Below, piece by piece: positions 17,185 to 28,233 of a DNA stretch of 45,268 nt. Both the position numbers and the translations under genes were made by a program. The stretch is taken from assembly GCA_945901765.1 (NCBI GenBank), contig CAMDLO010000010.1, positions 1 through 45,268 on the forward strand, given 5' to 3'. The DNA is from Cyanobium sp. NIES-981. Its GTDB lineage: Bacteria; Cyanobacteriota; Cyanobacteriia; PCC-6307; Cyanobiaceae. Each line of letters opens with the position of its first letter. The stretch's first letter is position 1. The notes beneath the pieces are model-generated. The model worked only from the letters and a program-made list of their open reading frames with translations, was not told where the DNA came from and did no database searches.

Positions 17185-18372
17185 GTGTCCCTCAGCGATG
17201 CCGCCACGCCGGTGGTGAGCGCCTTCTACGACCGTTTCCCTTATCCGGGTGATCCGCTTCAGGACGGCCCGCCGCCCGGGTACAACTGGCGCTGGTGCGT
17301 CGACAGCGCCTGGGCCGCAGCGCACGGTTGCCTGCCGCCCCGGCCCCGCCCCTGGCGTGTGCTCGACGCCGGCTGCGGCACGGGCGTCAGCACCGACTAT
17401 CTCTGCCACCTCAATCCGGGCGCATCGGTGCTGGCGGTGGACATCAGTGCCGGGGCCCTGGCTGTGGCGCGGGAGCGCACCAGCCGCTCCGGTGCCGCTG
17501 CCCAGGTGAGCGAGCTGCGCATCGAGCAGCGCAGCCTGCTCGAGCTGGCGGGCGAGGGCCCCTTCGACTACATCAATTCCGTTGGGGTGCTCCACCATCT
17601 CGAGCGACCGGAAGCGGGGCTGAGGGCGCTGGCGAGCCTGCTCCGTCCCGGCGGTGTGCTGCATCTGTTTCTCTACGCCGATGGGGGGCGCTGGGAGATC
17701 CACCGCACCCAGCGGTGCCTCAGCCGGCTGGGAGTGGGCTGTGGCGAGGAAGGACTTCGGCTCGGTCGCCGCCTGCTTGAGGACCTGCCCGAGCACAACC
17801 GGCTGCGTCGCCACCACGAACAGCGCTGGGCGCTCGACACCCGCGCCGATGCCAACTTCGCCGACATGTATCTCCATCCCCAGGAGACCAGCTACAACCT
17901 GGAGCGGCTGATGGCTTTCGTCGGCGCTGCCGACCTGCACTTCGCGGGCTTCTCCAATCCGGAGGTCTGGGAGCCGGCCCGTCTGCTGAGCGGCGAGCTG
18001 CTCGAACGGGCCCGGGCTCTGCCAGAACCGGAGCGCTGGGCCCTGGTGGAGGATCTCGACCCCGACATCAGCCATTTCGAGTTCTTCCTCTGCCGGGGCG
18101 AGCCCCAGCGCCCTGACTGGGGCGATGACGCCGTGCTGCTGGCCGCGAGGGCTGAGCGCAACCGCTGCCTCTGGGGCTGGCCCCAGGAGAGCCTGCTCGG
18201 CCCGGATCTGCTGCCCCTTCAGCTCGATCCCGGCGATGTGCTGCTGATGCAGGCTGTCGAGGCGGCTCCCGACTGCTGCCTGGGCCAGCTGGAGACGCCG
18301 TTCAGCCCGGTGGACCGCGCCCGGAGGGCCCGCCGCCTGATCGCGCAGCGGGTGCTGCTGCCGGTTGCTTAA
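17185..18372 (+). CDS. Class I SAM-dependent methyltransferase, substrate unknown
   Basis: A 395-residue soluble protein with a class I Rossmann methyltransferase core. SAM motif I is VLDAGCGTGVSTDYL near residue 60, then VLAVDISAGAL and the motif FDYINSVGVLHHLERPEAGL. The C-terminal 200 residues are an additional unassigned domain. Substrate cannot be inferred. GTG at 17185 begins MSLSDAATPVVSAFYDRFPYP. It lies between apcE (divergent, 121-bp gap) and the ATP synthase operon (133 bp upstream of atpI, same strand). A PBS- or ATP-synthase-related role is only a contextual guess. Confidence 0.85.
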   Translation: MSLSDAATPVVSAFYDRFPYPGDPLQDGPPPGYNWRWCVDSAWAAAHGCLPPRPRPWRVLDAGCGTGVSTDYLCHLNPGASVLAVDISAGALAVARERTSRSGAAAQVSELRIEQRSLLELAGEGPFDYINSVGVLHHLERPEAGLRALASLLRPGGVLHLFLYADGGRWEIHRTQRCLSRLGVGCGEEGLRLGRRLLEDLPEHNRLRRHHEQRWALDTRADANFADMYLHPQETSYNLERLMAFVGAADLHFAGFSNPEVWEPARLLSGELLERARALPEPERWALVEDLDPDISHFEFFLCRGEPQRPDWGDDAVLLAARAERNRCLWGWPQESLLGPDLLPLQLDPGDVLLMQAVEAAPDCCLGQLETPFSPVDRARRARRLIAQRVLLPVA

Positions 18373-18505
18373 CGCAGCGTGATAAGTTGCGCGGGCCTTG
18401 TGCCGCCGCCGCTTGCAGGCAACCTTCGCTGCGGAATCGGGTCCGTCCGGTTCTTCACCTGCAGGAGACGGTTCTGCCGCGCTTCCGCCATCAGGCTCAG
18501 GAGCT

Positions 18506-18868
18506 GTGGTTTCCGGTGTGATCGCCGCACCTGTTGATGAATACGGCCGGCTCCAGCGCCGGCTGCTGCTGGCCACCCTGGCTGTCAGCGTTCTGGTGTC
18601 GCTGGGCACCTGGATGATCGTCGGCGGGGCGACCGCCCGCAGTGTGCTGCTCGGAGGCTGCTGCGGCCTGCTGTATCTGCGGCTTCTGGCCCGGAGTGTG
18701 GGCCGTCTCGGCCCCGACTCCCGGTCCCTCGGCCGGTTCCAGATCCTGGTGCCGGCCCTGCTCGTGATCGGCGCAGCGCGGTTCCCGGCCATCCAGCTGC
18801 TCCCGGCTCTGCTGGGATTTCTTCTCTACAAGCCTGCTCTGCTTCTGCAGGCCGTCCTCGCCCCCTGA
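18506..18868 (+). CDS. atpI: ATP synthase accessory protein AtpI (subunit I-like)
   Basis: A 120-residue membrane protein with about four hydrophobic helices (LLLATLAVSVLVSLGTWMIVGG, SVLLGGCCGLLYLRLLA, FQILVPALLVIGAARF, IQLLPALLGFLLYKPALLL). It lies immediately before atpB. That position and topology match the Atp1/UncI protein, which helps assemble the c-ring. The sequence is weakly conserved, so the call rests mainly on context. GTG at 18506 (MVSGVIAAPVDEYGRL) is preferred because the in-frame region upstream is low-complexity Ser/Gly/Pro. AGGAG ends only 2 nt before it, so a second GTG at 18518 is possible. Confidence 0.75.
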   Translation: MVSGVIAAPVDEYGRLQRRLLLATLAVSVLVSLGTWMIVGGATARSVLLGGCCGLLYLRLLARSVGRLGPDSRSLGRFQILVPALLVIGAARFPAIQLLPALLGFLLYKPALLLQAVLAP

Positions 18869-18883
18869 ACCGCCCTCATCCCA

Positions 18884-20007
<1,124 letters not shown>

Positions 20008-20018
20008 TCACGCACAGC

Positions 20019-20054
20019 GGAGGGAGGGGTCGCCCCGGGCTGACCCCATCCTCC
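20019..20054 (+). other. Strong hairpin downstream of atpE
   Basis: GGAGGGAGGGGTC (20019-20031) pairs with GACCCCATCCTCC (20042-20054) around a 10-nt loop: 13-nt arms, one G-U pair and one A/A mismatch. It begins 12 nt after the atpE stop. No T run follows, so the operon can read through. It could stabilise a short atpB-atpE transcript or attenuate transcription. Confidence 0.65.
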
Positions 20055-20094
20055 ATGTGACTGCTCCCCCGTCCACCCCGGCGATCCCTTCCCC

Positions 20095-20589
20095 ATGACC
20101 AGCTGGCTCCTGCTTGCCACGGCTGACGCCGCCAACGGCGTTGCTTCCGGCGCCCCGGAGGGAGGTCTGTTCGACCTTGATGCCACCCTGCCGCTGATGG
20201 CGGTGCAGGTGGTGCTCCTCACCTTCATTCTCAATGCCCTGTTCTTCCGCCCGGTCGGCCGGGCTGTGGAGGAGCGCGAGGGCTATGTCGCAACCAGCCG
20301 TGCTGACGCCAAGCAGAAGCTGGCCCAGGCACAGCGGCTGGAGGCTGACCTGACCGACCAGCTCAAGGAGGCCCGCCTCGAGGCCCAGAAGCTGATCGTG
20401 GAGGCCGAACAGGAGTCTGACAAGCTCTACCGCGAGGCACTGGCCGTCGCCCAAGCCGAGTCGATCGCCGTGCGCGAGCAGTCCCGCCGGGAGATCGAGG
20501 CCGAGCGTGAACAGGCGCTCTCCGCACTCCAGGGCCAGGCCGAACGGCTCGGCACCCTGATCGTTGACCGTCTGCTGGCTGCCCAATGA
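20095..20589 (+). CDS. atpF2: ATP synthase subunit b'
   Basis: A 164-residue peripheral-stalk subunit. Photosynthetic organisms use a b/b' heterodimer instead of two b copies, and this is the b' member (also named atpG in cyanobacteria). A single membrane helix ([18 protein letters not shown]) is followed by a long charged coiled coil ([21 protein letters not shown]). Its stop overlaps the atpF start by 4 nt (ATGA at 20586-20589), indicating translational coupling of the two partners. Confidence 0.96.
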   Translation: MTSWLLLATADAANGVASGAPEGGLFDLDATLPLMAVQVVLLTFILNALFFRPVGRAVEEREGYVATSRADAKQKLAQAQRLEADLTDQLKEARLEAQKLIVEAEQESDKLYREALAVAQAESIAVREQSRREIEAEREQALSALQGQAERLGTLIVDRLLAAQ

Positions 20590-21115
20590 GTTCCACCATC
20601 ACGGCTCACCCCCTGTTTGCCCATCACGGCGGCTTCGGGCTCAATCTCAATCCGCTCGACACCAATCTGATCAACCTGGTCATCGTGATCGGGGTGTTGA
20701 TCTGGTTCCTGCGCGGCTTCCTCGGGGGGATGCTCGAGCGCCGGCGCCAGGCGATCCTGGCTGACCTCAAGGATGCGGAAGAGCGCCTGACGGCTGCCAC
20801 CGCCGCTGTGGCCAAGGCCCAGCAGGATCTGGCCGCCGCCCAGCAGAAAGCCCAGCAGATCCGCGCGGATGGCCAGTCCCGCGCCGCGATGGTGCGCACC
20901 GAGAGCGAGCAGCGCACGATTGAAGAGATGGCCCGCCTTCGGGAAGACGCCACCGCTGATCTGGATGCGGAAGCAGCCCGTGTCACTGATCTGCTGCGCA
21001 AGGAAGCGGCTCGTCAAGCGATTGAGAAAGCCCTGGCCACCCTTCCCGGCAAGCTCGACAAAGGTGCTCAGGCGCGCCTGATCGATCAGTCCATCCATAC
21101 CCTGGGGAACGGTTG

Positions 21116-21116
<1 letters not shown>
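20586..21116 (+). CDS. atpF: ATP synthase subunit b
   Basis: A 176-residue peripheral-stalk subunit. After a short N-terminus ([15 protein letters not shown]) comes one membrane helix ([19 protein letters not shown]), then a long Ala/Gln-rich helix ([20 protein letters not shown]) that dimerises with b' and holds the delta subunit. Both ends overlap neighbours: ATGA with atpF2 and TGATG with atpH. Length and order (b', b, delta, alpha, gamma) are standard for cyanobacteria. Confidence 0.97.
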
Positions 21117-23255
<2,139 letters not shown>

Positions 23256-23268
23256 GGAGGACACTCAG

Positions 23269-24222
23269 ATGGCCAATCTCAAGGAAATCCGCGACCGCAT
23301 CAGTTCGGTTAAGAACACCCGCAAGATCACCGAAGCCATGCGCCTGGTCGCTGCGGCCAAGGTGCGTCGTGCTCAGGAGCAGGTGTTGCGCAGTCGGCCC
23401 TTCGCCGACCGCCTGGCCCGCGTGCTGGAGAACCTCCAATCACGGATGGGATTCGAAGACGTGGATGCTCCCCTGCTGGAGGAGCGCCCCGTTCAGACCA
23501 TCACCCTGCTGGCCGTCACCGGCGACCGGGGTCTGTGCGGTGGCTACAACGCCAACATCATCAAGCGCACCGAGCAGCGTCACGCTGAACTCAGGGGCCA
23601 GGGATTCGCCGTTGATCTGGTGTTGATCGGCCGCAAGGCGATCACCTATTTCCAGAATCGCGCATCCCAATACAACATCCGGGCCACGTTCACCGGTCTG
23701 GAGCAGGTGCCGAATGCTGAAGAAGCGCGCGGCATTGCCAATGAGGTGCTGGCCGAGTTTCTCTCGGCTTCCACCGACCGGGTTGAAATCATCTTCACCA
23801 AGTTCATCAACTTGGTGAGTTCCAAGCCCGTTATTCAGACACTCCTGCCCCTGGACCCCCAGGGAATTGCCAGCCCCGAGGATGAGATTTTCCGTCTCAC
23901 CACCCGGGAAGGCCGCCTGGTGGTGGAACCGGGAACTTCCGCCAATGCGGTCCCCGCTCTGCCCTCAGACATCGTGTTTGAGCAGAGCCCGGAGCAGCTG
24001 CTCAATGCGCTGCTGCCCCTGTACCTCCAGAACCAGCTGCTTCGCTCGCTGCAGGAGGCAGCCGCTTCCGAGCTGGCCAGTCGCATGACGGCCATGAACA
24101 ACGCCAGTGACAACGCCAAGGCTCTCGCCAAGACGCTGACCCTGGACTACAACAAGGCTCGCCAGGCCGCGATCACTCAGGAGATCCTGGAGGTGGTGGG
24201 CGGCGCCTCGGCGATGGGGTGA
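23269..24222 (+). CDS. atpG: ATP synthase subunit gamma
   Basis: A 317-residue central rotor shaft. N-terminal ([24 protein letters not shown]) and C-terminal ([21 protein letters not shown]) coiled-coil helices frame the core domain with [14 protein letters not shown]. The cyanobacterial/plastid insertion is present at about residues 197-235 but lacks the two regulatory Cys of plants, as usual in cyanobacteria. An AGGAGGA ribosome-binding site precedes the ATG. The stop codon overlaps the GTG start of the following oxygenase-like gene (GTGA). Confidence 0.98.
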   Translation: MANLKEIRDRISSVKNTRKITEAMRLVAAAKVRRAQEQVLRSRPFADRLARVLENLQSRMGFEDVDAPLLEERPVQTITLLAVTGDRGLCGGYNANIIKRTEQRHAELRGQGFAVDLVLIGRKAITYFQNRASQYNIRATFTGLEQVPNAEEARGIANEVLAEFLSASTDRVEIIFTKFINLVSSKPVIQTLLPLDPQGIASPEDEIFRLTTREGRLVVEPGTSANAVPALPSDIVFEQSPEQLLNALLPLYLQNQLLRSLQEAAASELASRMTAMNNASDNAKALAKTLTLDYNKARQAAITQEILEVVGGASAMG

Positions 24223-24938
24223 CGGGCTCGCCGTCCCCTTCGATCGGCGCTCTGGCCATCCAGCCGCTGTTTCCGGTGGCCCTTGGCCAGGTGCAACTTG
24301 CTCTCGATCCCCTGGAGCTGGCGATTCAGCTCCAGGCCCTCTACGGTCTGCGCGGTACAGCCCTGAGCAATCCCGACCCGGATTGCGCCTGGACCGGCGA
24401 TCTCAACCGGGTGTGGCAGCTCCATCTGCACCCGGCCTTCGCGCCGTTGATCGACACGGTCAGCGGTCACGCCCAGGCCTACCTGGGCCAGCTCGGCTTT
24501 GATCCCAGCCGTGTGGTGCTGCATCTGCAGCGGTGCTGGCCCGTGCTGTGCGAGCCCGGTCAGGTGGTGGGTCGCCATCACCATCCCAACGCCCATCTCA
24601 GCGCGGTCGTCTACCTCAGCGGTGATGGCAGCGGCGATTGCGGCTGTCTACGCTTCTGGCCCGACCGGCAGGTGAACGAGCTGGTGCCGGGCCTGGCTGT
24701 CGGTCACGGCGGGCCGCTGGGGTCGTCGGGCTGGCTGCAGCCCTGGATGGATGTGGCGCCCCGGGCCGGACTGCTGCTGCTGTTCCCCGCCAGCCTCGAC
24801 CACGCCGTGCTCGCCAACGAAGCCGCCGATGTGCTGCGGGTGTCGATCAGCCTCGACTTCGTGCTCACCGCCCGGGCCGATGACCCGGATCCGCCTGAAT
24901 ACCTGGCGCCCCACCCCTGCCAGTGGCAGCAGCGGTGA
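24219..24938 (+). CDS. Putative 2OG-Fe(II) oxygenase-like protein
   Basis: A 239-residue protein resembling the putative 2-oxoglutarate/Fe(II) oxygenase family described as TIGR02466. It has a [18 protein letters not shown] motif matching the family's HxHPNxxLSxVYY region. A late [14 protein letters not shown] supplies the distal His, and [10 protein letters not shown] supplies the 2OG-binding Arg of a double-stranded beta-helix. A classic HxD pair is not evident, so metal ligation is uncertain. GTG at 24219 overlaps the atpG stop by 4 nt, so it is translated from the ATP synthase message. The substrate is unknown. Confidence 0.75.
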   Translation: MTGSPSPSIGALAIQPLFPVALGQVQLALDPLELAIQLQALYGLRGTALSNPDPDCAWTGDLNRVWQLHLHPAFAPLIDTVSGHAQAYLGQLGFDPSRVVLHLQRCWPVLCEPGQVVGRHHHPNAHLSAVVYLSGDGSGDCGCLRFWPDRQVNELVPGLAVGHGGPLGSSGWLQPWMDVAPRAGLLLLFPASLDHAVLANEAADVLRVSISLDFVLTARADDPDPPEYLAPHPCQWQQR

Positions 24939-24975
24939 TGCGGGCTGGGAGGATGGACCGGTTGCGCCGTTTGCC

Positions 24976-25305
24976 GTGAGCGAGATCAGCACCTTCACGA
25001 TCAACGCCGAGCTGGAGGGCGTGCGCCATACCTTCGCTTGCCGCGGCGACCAGACCGTTCTGGCCGCCGCTCTCGCCGCCGGGATCCCCCTGCCGAGTTC
25101 CTGCTGCTCCGGGGTGTGCACCACCTGTGCGGCCCTGTTGAGCGAGGGCACGGTGCATCAACCTGATGCGATGGGCGTGAAGGCTGAGCTCCAGCAGCAG
25201 GGGTATGCCCTGCTCTGCGTCGCGTTCCCCCGCAGCGACCTGACGCTGCGGGCCGGCATGGAGGACGCGCTCTACGAGGCCCAGTTCGGTCAGTACCAGA
25301 AATGA
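24976..25305 (+). CDS. Plant-type 2Fe-2S ferredoxin
   Basis: A 109-residue soluble electron carrier with one [2Fe-2S] cluster. Ligands are Cys43, Cys48, Cys51 and Cys81 in the canonical CX4CX2CX29C pattern (SSCCSGVCTTC...YALLCVAFP). The conserved ferredoxin C-terminus ends QFGQYQK. GTG at 24976 gives MSEISTFTINAELEG. It is not obviously the major photosynthetic PetF: the sequence before the cluster (TFACRGDQTVLAAALAAGIPLP) fits the alternative ferredoxins of Synechococcus. It lies 37 bp after the oxygenase-like gene, for which it might supply electrons (inference). Its stop overlaps the next start (ATGA). Confidence 0.93.
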   Translation: MSEISTFTINAELEGVRHTFACRGDQTVLAAALAAGIPLPSSCCSGVCTTCAALLSEGTVHQPDAMGVKAELQQQGYALLCVAFPRSDLTLRAGMEDALYEAQFGQYQK

Positions 25306-25538
25306 TCCGGCCGCTTCAGCCGCTGGGATCCGCGCCGCCAACCCTCCAGCCGCCAACCCTCCAGCCCCTGACGCTGGAGCTGCATCTGGAGCCTGAGCGC
25401 CAGGGTGCTGCGGCCCTGAGGCCTGCCATCCTGGCCGCTCTCAGCGCCCACGGTCGGCCCTTGCGCTGGGCGATCACGGCGGCCGCTGGTGGCCGGCTGG
25501 TGATCGAAGCGATCCTGGTGGTGGATGGCGGCGGATGA
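25302..25538 (+). CDS. 78-residue hypothetical protein
   Basis: A small protein of unknown function, translationally coupled on both sides: ATGA with the ferredoxin and ATGA with the DUF3326 gene. The N-terminus has a short repeat (PPTLQPPTLQPLTLEL) caused by a 15-bp DNA duplication. The rest (PAILAALSAHGRPLRWAITA, then RLVIEAILVV) looks like a small alpha/beta fold. No motif is recognised. The overlap pattern makes it a real gene despite its size. Confidence 0.7.
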   Translation: MIRPLQPLGSAPPTLQPPTLQPLTLELHLEPERQGAAALRPAILAALSAHGRPLRWAITAAAGGRLVIEAILVVDGGG

Positions 25539-26629
25539 GTGGCCTGGCTGCCGGCCCTGCGGCGTTGGATCGGTCGGCACCGCCGCTGCCGACCCTGCTG
25601 GTGATCCCCACGGGCATCGGTTGCGCCGTGGGGGGCTTTGCCGGTGATGGCCTGCCGGCGGCGCGGCTGCTGGCCGCCGCCAGCGGTTGCCTGATCACCC
25701 ATCCGAATGTGATGAATGGCGCCGCGCTCTATTGGAGCGATCCACGCCTGCAGTACGTGGAGGGCGCTGCGCTGGATCGCTTCGCCGCCGCAGAGATCGC
25801 CCTGCGGCCCGTGCGCCGCCAGCGGCTGGGTCTGCTGCTGGACGCGGGCCTGGACCCGGAGCTGCGCCTGCGCCACCTGCAGGTGGCCGACGCCTGCCGC
25901 GCCAGCCTTGGCCTGGAGATCGGCCCCGTGCTCAGCACCGATGCGCCCCTGGCCGTGACCCTCCAGCAGGGTGCCAGCGGCAGCAGCTGGGGCACCCTGG
26001 GCCGTGCCGATGCCCTGTTGCGCGGAGCCGAGGCGCTGCAACGGGCCGGTGCCACCGCCATCGCCGTTGTGGCCCGTTTCCCCGATGATCCCGGCAGCGA
26101 CGCCCTGGCGGCCTATCGCGCTGGCACCGGGGTCGACGCTCTGGCGGGCGCGGAAGCGGTGATCAGCCATCTGGTGAGCCGGGAGCTGGGCCTGCCCTGC
26201 GCCCATGCGCCGGCTCTGGCGCCATTGCCCCTGGATGCTCAGCTCGATCCCCGCGCTGCGGCCGAGGAGCTGGGGCACACCTTCCTGCCGTGCGTGCTGG
26301 TGGGATTGAGCCGGGCGCCCGACCTGGTGCCCCGCCCCGCCGCGGGCGACTGGGTGGAGCCTGGCCTGCTCCGGCCGGAGGCGATCGGAGCGGTGGTCGC
26401 CCCGGCCGGAGCCCTGGGGGGGGCAGCGGTGCTGGCCTGCGCAGAACGGGGCGTGCCCGTGATCGCGGTGCACAACCCCTGTGTGCTCGCCGTCACGGCC
26501 GAGGCGCTTGGGTTGGCGGTGTTGGCGGCGTCCAGCTACAGCGAGGCGGCCGGGTTGGTGCTGGCGCTGCGGGAAGGGCTGGCACCTGCGGCGCTGACCC
26601 GGCCCCTGCCACCGCTTCAGGCCCGGTGA
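25535..26629 (+). CDS. DUF3326-family protein
   Basis: A 364-residue protein resembling the DUF3326 family, found mainly in cyanobacteria and some other phototrophs. The opening [20 protein letters not shown] and [14 protein letters not shown] motifs and a Gly/Ala-rich alternating alpha/beta pattern suggest a Rossmann-like enzyme. Near the end, [21 protein letters not shown] recalls a ligand-binding strand-loop. The biochemical role is unknown to me. It starts inside the stop of the 78-residue gene and ends 13 bp inside the convergent rlmH. Confidence 0.75.
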   Translation: MSGLAAGPAALDRSAPPLPTLLVIPTGIGCAVGGFAGDGLPAARLLAAASGCLITHPNVMNGAALYWSDPRLQYVEGAALDRFAAAEIALRPVRRQRLGLLLDAGLDPELRLRHLQVADACRASLGLEIGPVLSTDAPLAVTLQQGASGSSWGTLGRADALLRGAEALQRAGATAIAVVARFPDDPGSDALAAYRAGTGVDALAGAEAVISHLVSRELGLPCAHAPALAPLPLDAQLDPRAAAEELGHTFLPCVLVGLSRAPDLVPRPAAGDWVEPGLLRPEAIGAVVAPAGALGGAAVLACAERGVPVIAVHNPCVLAVTAEALGLAVLAASSYSEAAGLVLALREGLAPAALTRPLPPLQAR

Positions 26630-27054
26630 TAAGGGCCGCCCTGCAGGATCGACTGGGCCCGGTAGAGCTGCTCCAGCAGCAGCAGGCGGGCCAGGTCGTG
26701 GGGGAAGGTGAGCGGTGAGAGGCTCAGCCGCCAGGCGGCCCGCTGCCGCAGCGCCGCGCTGAGGCCATCCGCACCGCCGATCACGAAGGCCAGCCGCTGG
26801 GAGCCGGCGTGGCGCAGCTGGTCGGCCAGCTGGCAGGAGTTCAGGCCCAGGCCTTCCTCGCTCAGGGCGACCAGCTGCTCATCACCACGCAGTTCCGCCA
26901 GGATCGCTGCCGCCTCCCGTTCGGGGGTGCTGTCGCGCAGTTCCACCAGGGTGAGGCCCGGCAGTCGACGGCGATAGGTCTCGACTCCCTCGCGCACCCA
27001 GCCCTTGCGCACCTTGCCAATGGCCAGCACCCGGATGCGGGCGGGATTGAGCAT
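26617..27054 (-). CDS. rlmH: 23S rRNA pseudouridine-1915 N3-methyltransferase RlmH
   Basis: A 145-residue SPOUT-fold methyltransferase that N3-methylates pseudouridine 1915 in helix 69 of 23S rRNA. The trefoil-knot SAM site is visible as [19 protein letters not shown]. The family-defining C-terminus reads [21 protein letters not shown], where YHR is invariant. Length is slightly below the usual 155. It is the last gene of the minus-strand CNNM-GTPase-nadD-nadE-ald run, 6 bp after ald. Confidence 0.95.
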   Translation of the reverse strand: MLNPARIRVLAIGKVRKGWVREGVETYRRRLPGLTLVELRDSTPEREAAAILAELRGDEQLVALSEEGLGLNSCQLADQLRHAGSQRLAFVIGGADGLSAALRQRAAWRLSLSPLTFPHDLARLLLLEQLYRAQSILQGGPYHRA

Positions 27055-27060
27055 CGCCCC

Positions 27061-28173
27061 TCAGCGCAGACAGGCCATCGGATGGCGGGGCGCCAGGCCG
27101 AGGGCCCTGGCCACGCCCGGATGGCACACCGACCCGCCCACCGTGTTCAGGCCGGAGAGCAGTTCCGGCCGGTCGGTGACCGCCTCCTCCAGCCCCCTGC
27201 CGGCCATCACCAGGATGTACGGCAGGGTGACGCTCACCAGGGCCTCCGTGGAGGTGAAGGGCACGGCGCCGGGCATGTTGCCCACCGCGTAGTGCTGCAC
27301 CCCGTGCAGCGTGTGCACCGGGTCGGTGTGGGTGGTTTCACGGCTGGTGGCGATGCATCCGCCCTGATCGATCGCCACATCCACGATCACCGAGCCCGGT
27401 TTCATCTGCTGCACCAGCGCTTCGTTCACCAGGGTCGGCGCCCGACCGCCGGGGGTCAGCACGGCGCCGATCACCAGGTCGGCACTCGGCACCAGCCGTT
27501 CGATCAGGCTGCTGCTGCTCACCAGGCTTACCAGCCGACCGCGTCGATCGGCCTCCAGCTGGCGCAGCCGCTGGGGAGAGCGGTCGAGCAGAAACACCTC
27601 CGCATCCATGGCGGTGGCGATGCGGGCCGCATTCCAACCGACGCTGCCGGCGCCGAGCACCACCACCCGGGCCGGCCGCACGCCGGTGCAGCCCCCCATC
27701 AGGATGCCGCGACCGCCATGGGGTTTTTCCAGCAGATGGGCGCCCACCTGAGCCGCCAGCCTGCCGGCGATCTCGCTCATCGGTGCCAGCAGCGGCAGGC
27801 TGCCGTCCTCCACCTGCACGGTTTCGTAGGCCACCGCTGTGGTGCCCGCCTCGAGCAGGGCCCGGCCCACCTCCGGGTAGGCCGCCAGGTGCAGGTAGGT
27901 GAACAGCACCAGATCGGGCCGCAGGAACTGGAATTCCTCCGCCTGAGGCTCCTTCACCTTCACCACCAGATGGGCGGCCCAGGCCCCCTGCTGGTCCACC
28001 AGACGGGCGCCGGCGGCGGCGAAGTCCTGGTCGCTGATGCCCGCTCCCAGGCCGGCGCCGGTCTGCACGCGCACCTCCATGCCCTGGCTGGCCAGTTCGC
28101 GCACCCCGTCGGGGGTGAGTGCCACCCGCCGTTCGTCACGCTTGATTTCGCTGGGCACACCGATGCTGGCCAT
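27061..28173 (-). CDS. ald: Alanine dehydrogenase
   Basis: A 370-residue NAD-dependent enzyme interconverting L-alanine with pyruvate and ammonia. The N-terminal substrate domain starts MASIGVPSEIKRDERRVALTP and contains VVKVKEPQ (substrate Lys) and FTYLHLAA (catalytic His). The NAD domain carries VVVLGAGSVGWNAARIA. The active-site Asp is in VDVAIDQGGCI, followed by HYAVGNMPGAVPFTST. ATG at 28173 matches the family start; ATG at 28203 adds ten residues. It lies 60 bp after nadE. Confidence 0.97.
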   Translation of the reverse strand: MASIGVPSEIKRDERRVALTPDGVRELASQGMEVRVQTGAGLGAGISDQDFAAAGARLVDQQGAWAAHLVVKVKEPQAEEFQFLRPDLVLFTYLHLAAYPEVGRALLEAGTTAVAYETVQVEDGSLPLLAPMSEIAGRLAAQVGAHLLEKPHGGRGILMGGCTGVRPARVVVLGAGSVGWNAARIATAMDAEVFLLDRSPQRLRQLEADRRGRLVSLVSSSSLIERLVPSADLVIGAVLTPGGRAPTLVNEALVQQMKPGSVIVDVAIDQGGCIATSRETTHTDPVHTLHGVQHYAVGNMPGAVPFTSTEALVSVTLPYILVMAGRGLEEAVTDRPELLSGLNTVGGSVCHPGVARALGLAPRHPMACLR

Positions 28174-28233
28174 CGGAGCGCTGAAGGGGGGCGGACCGGC
28201 CATGGAGCCTCGTTGTCTCCCCCCAAGCCTGAC

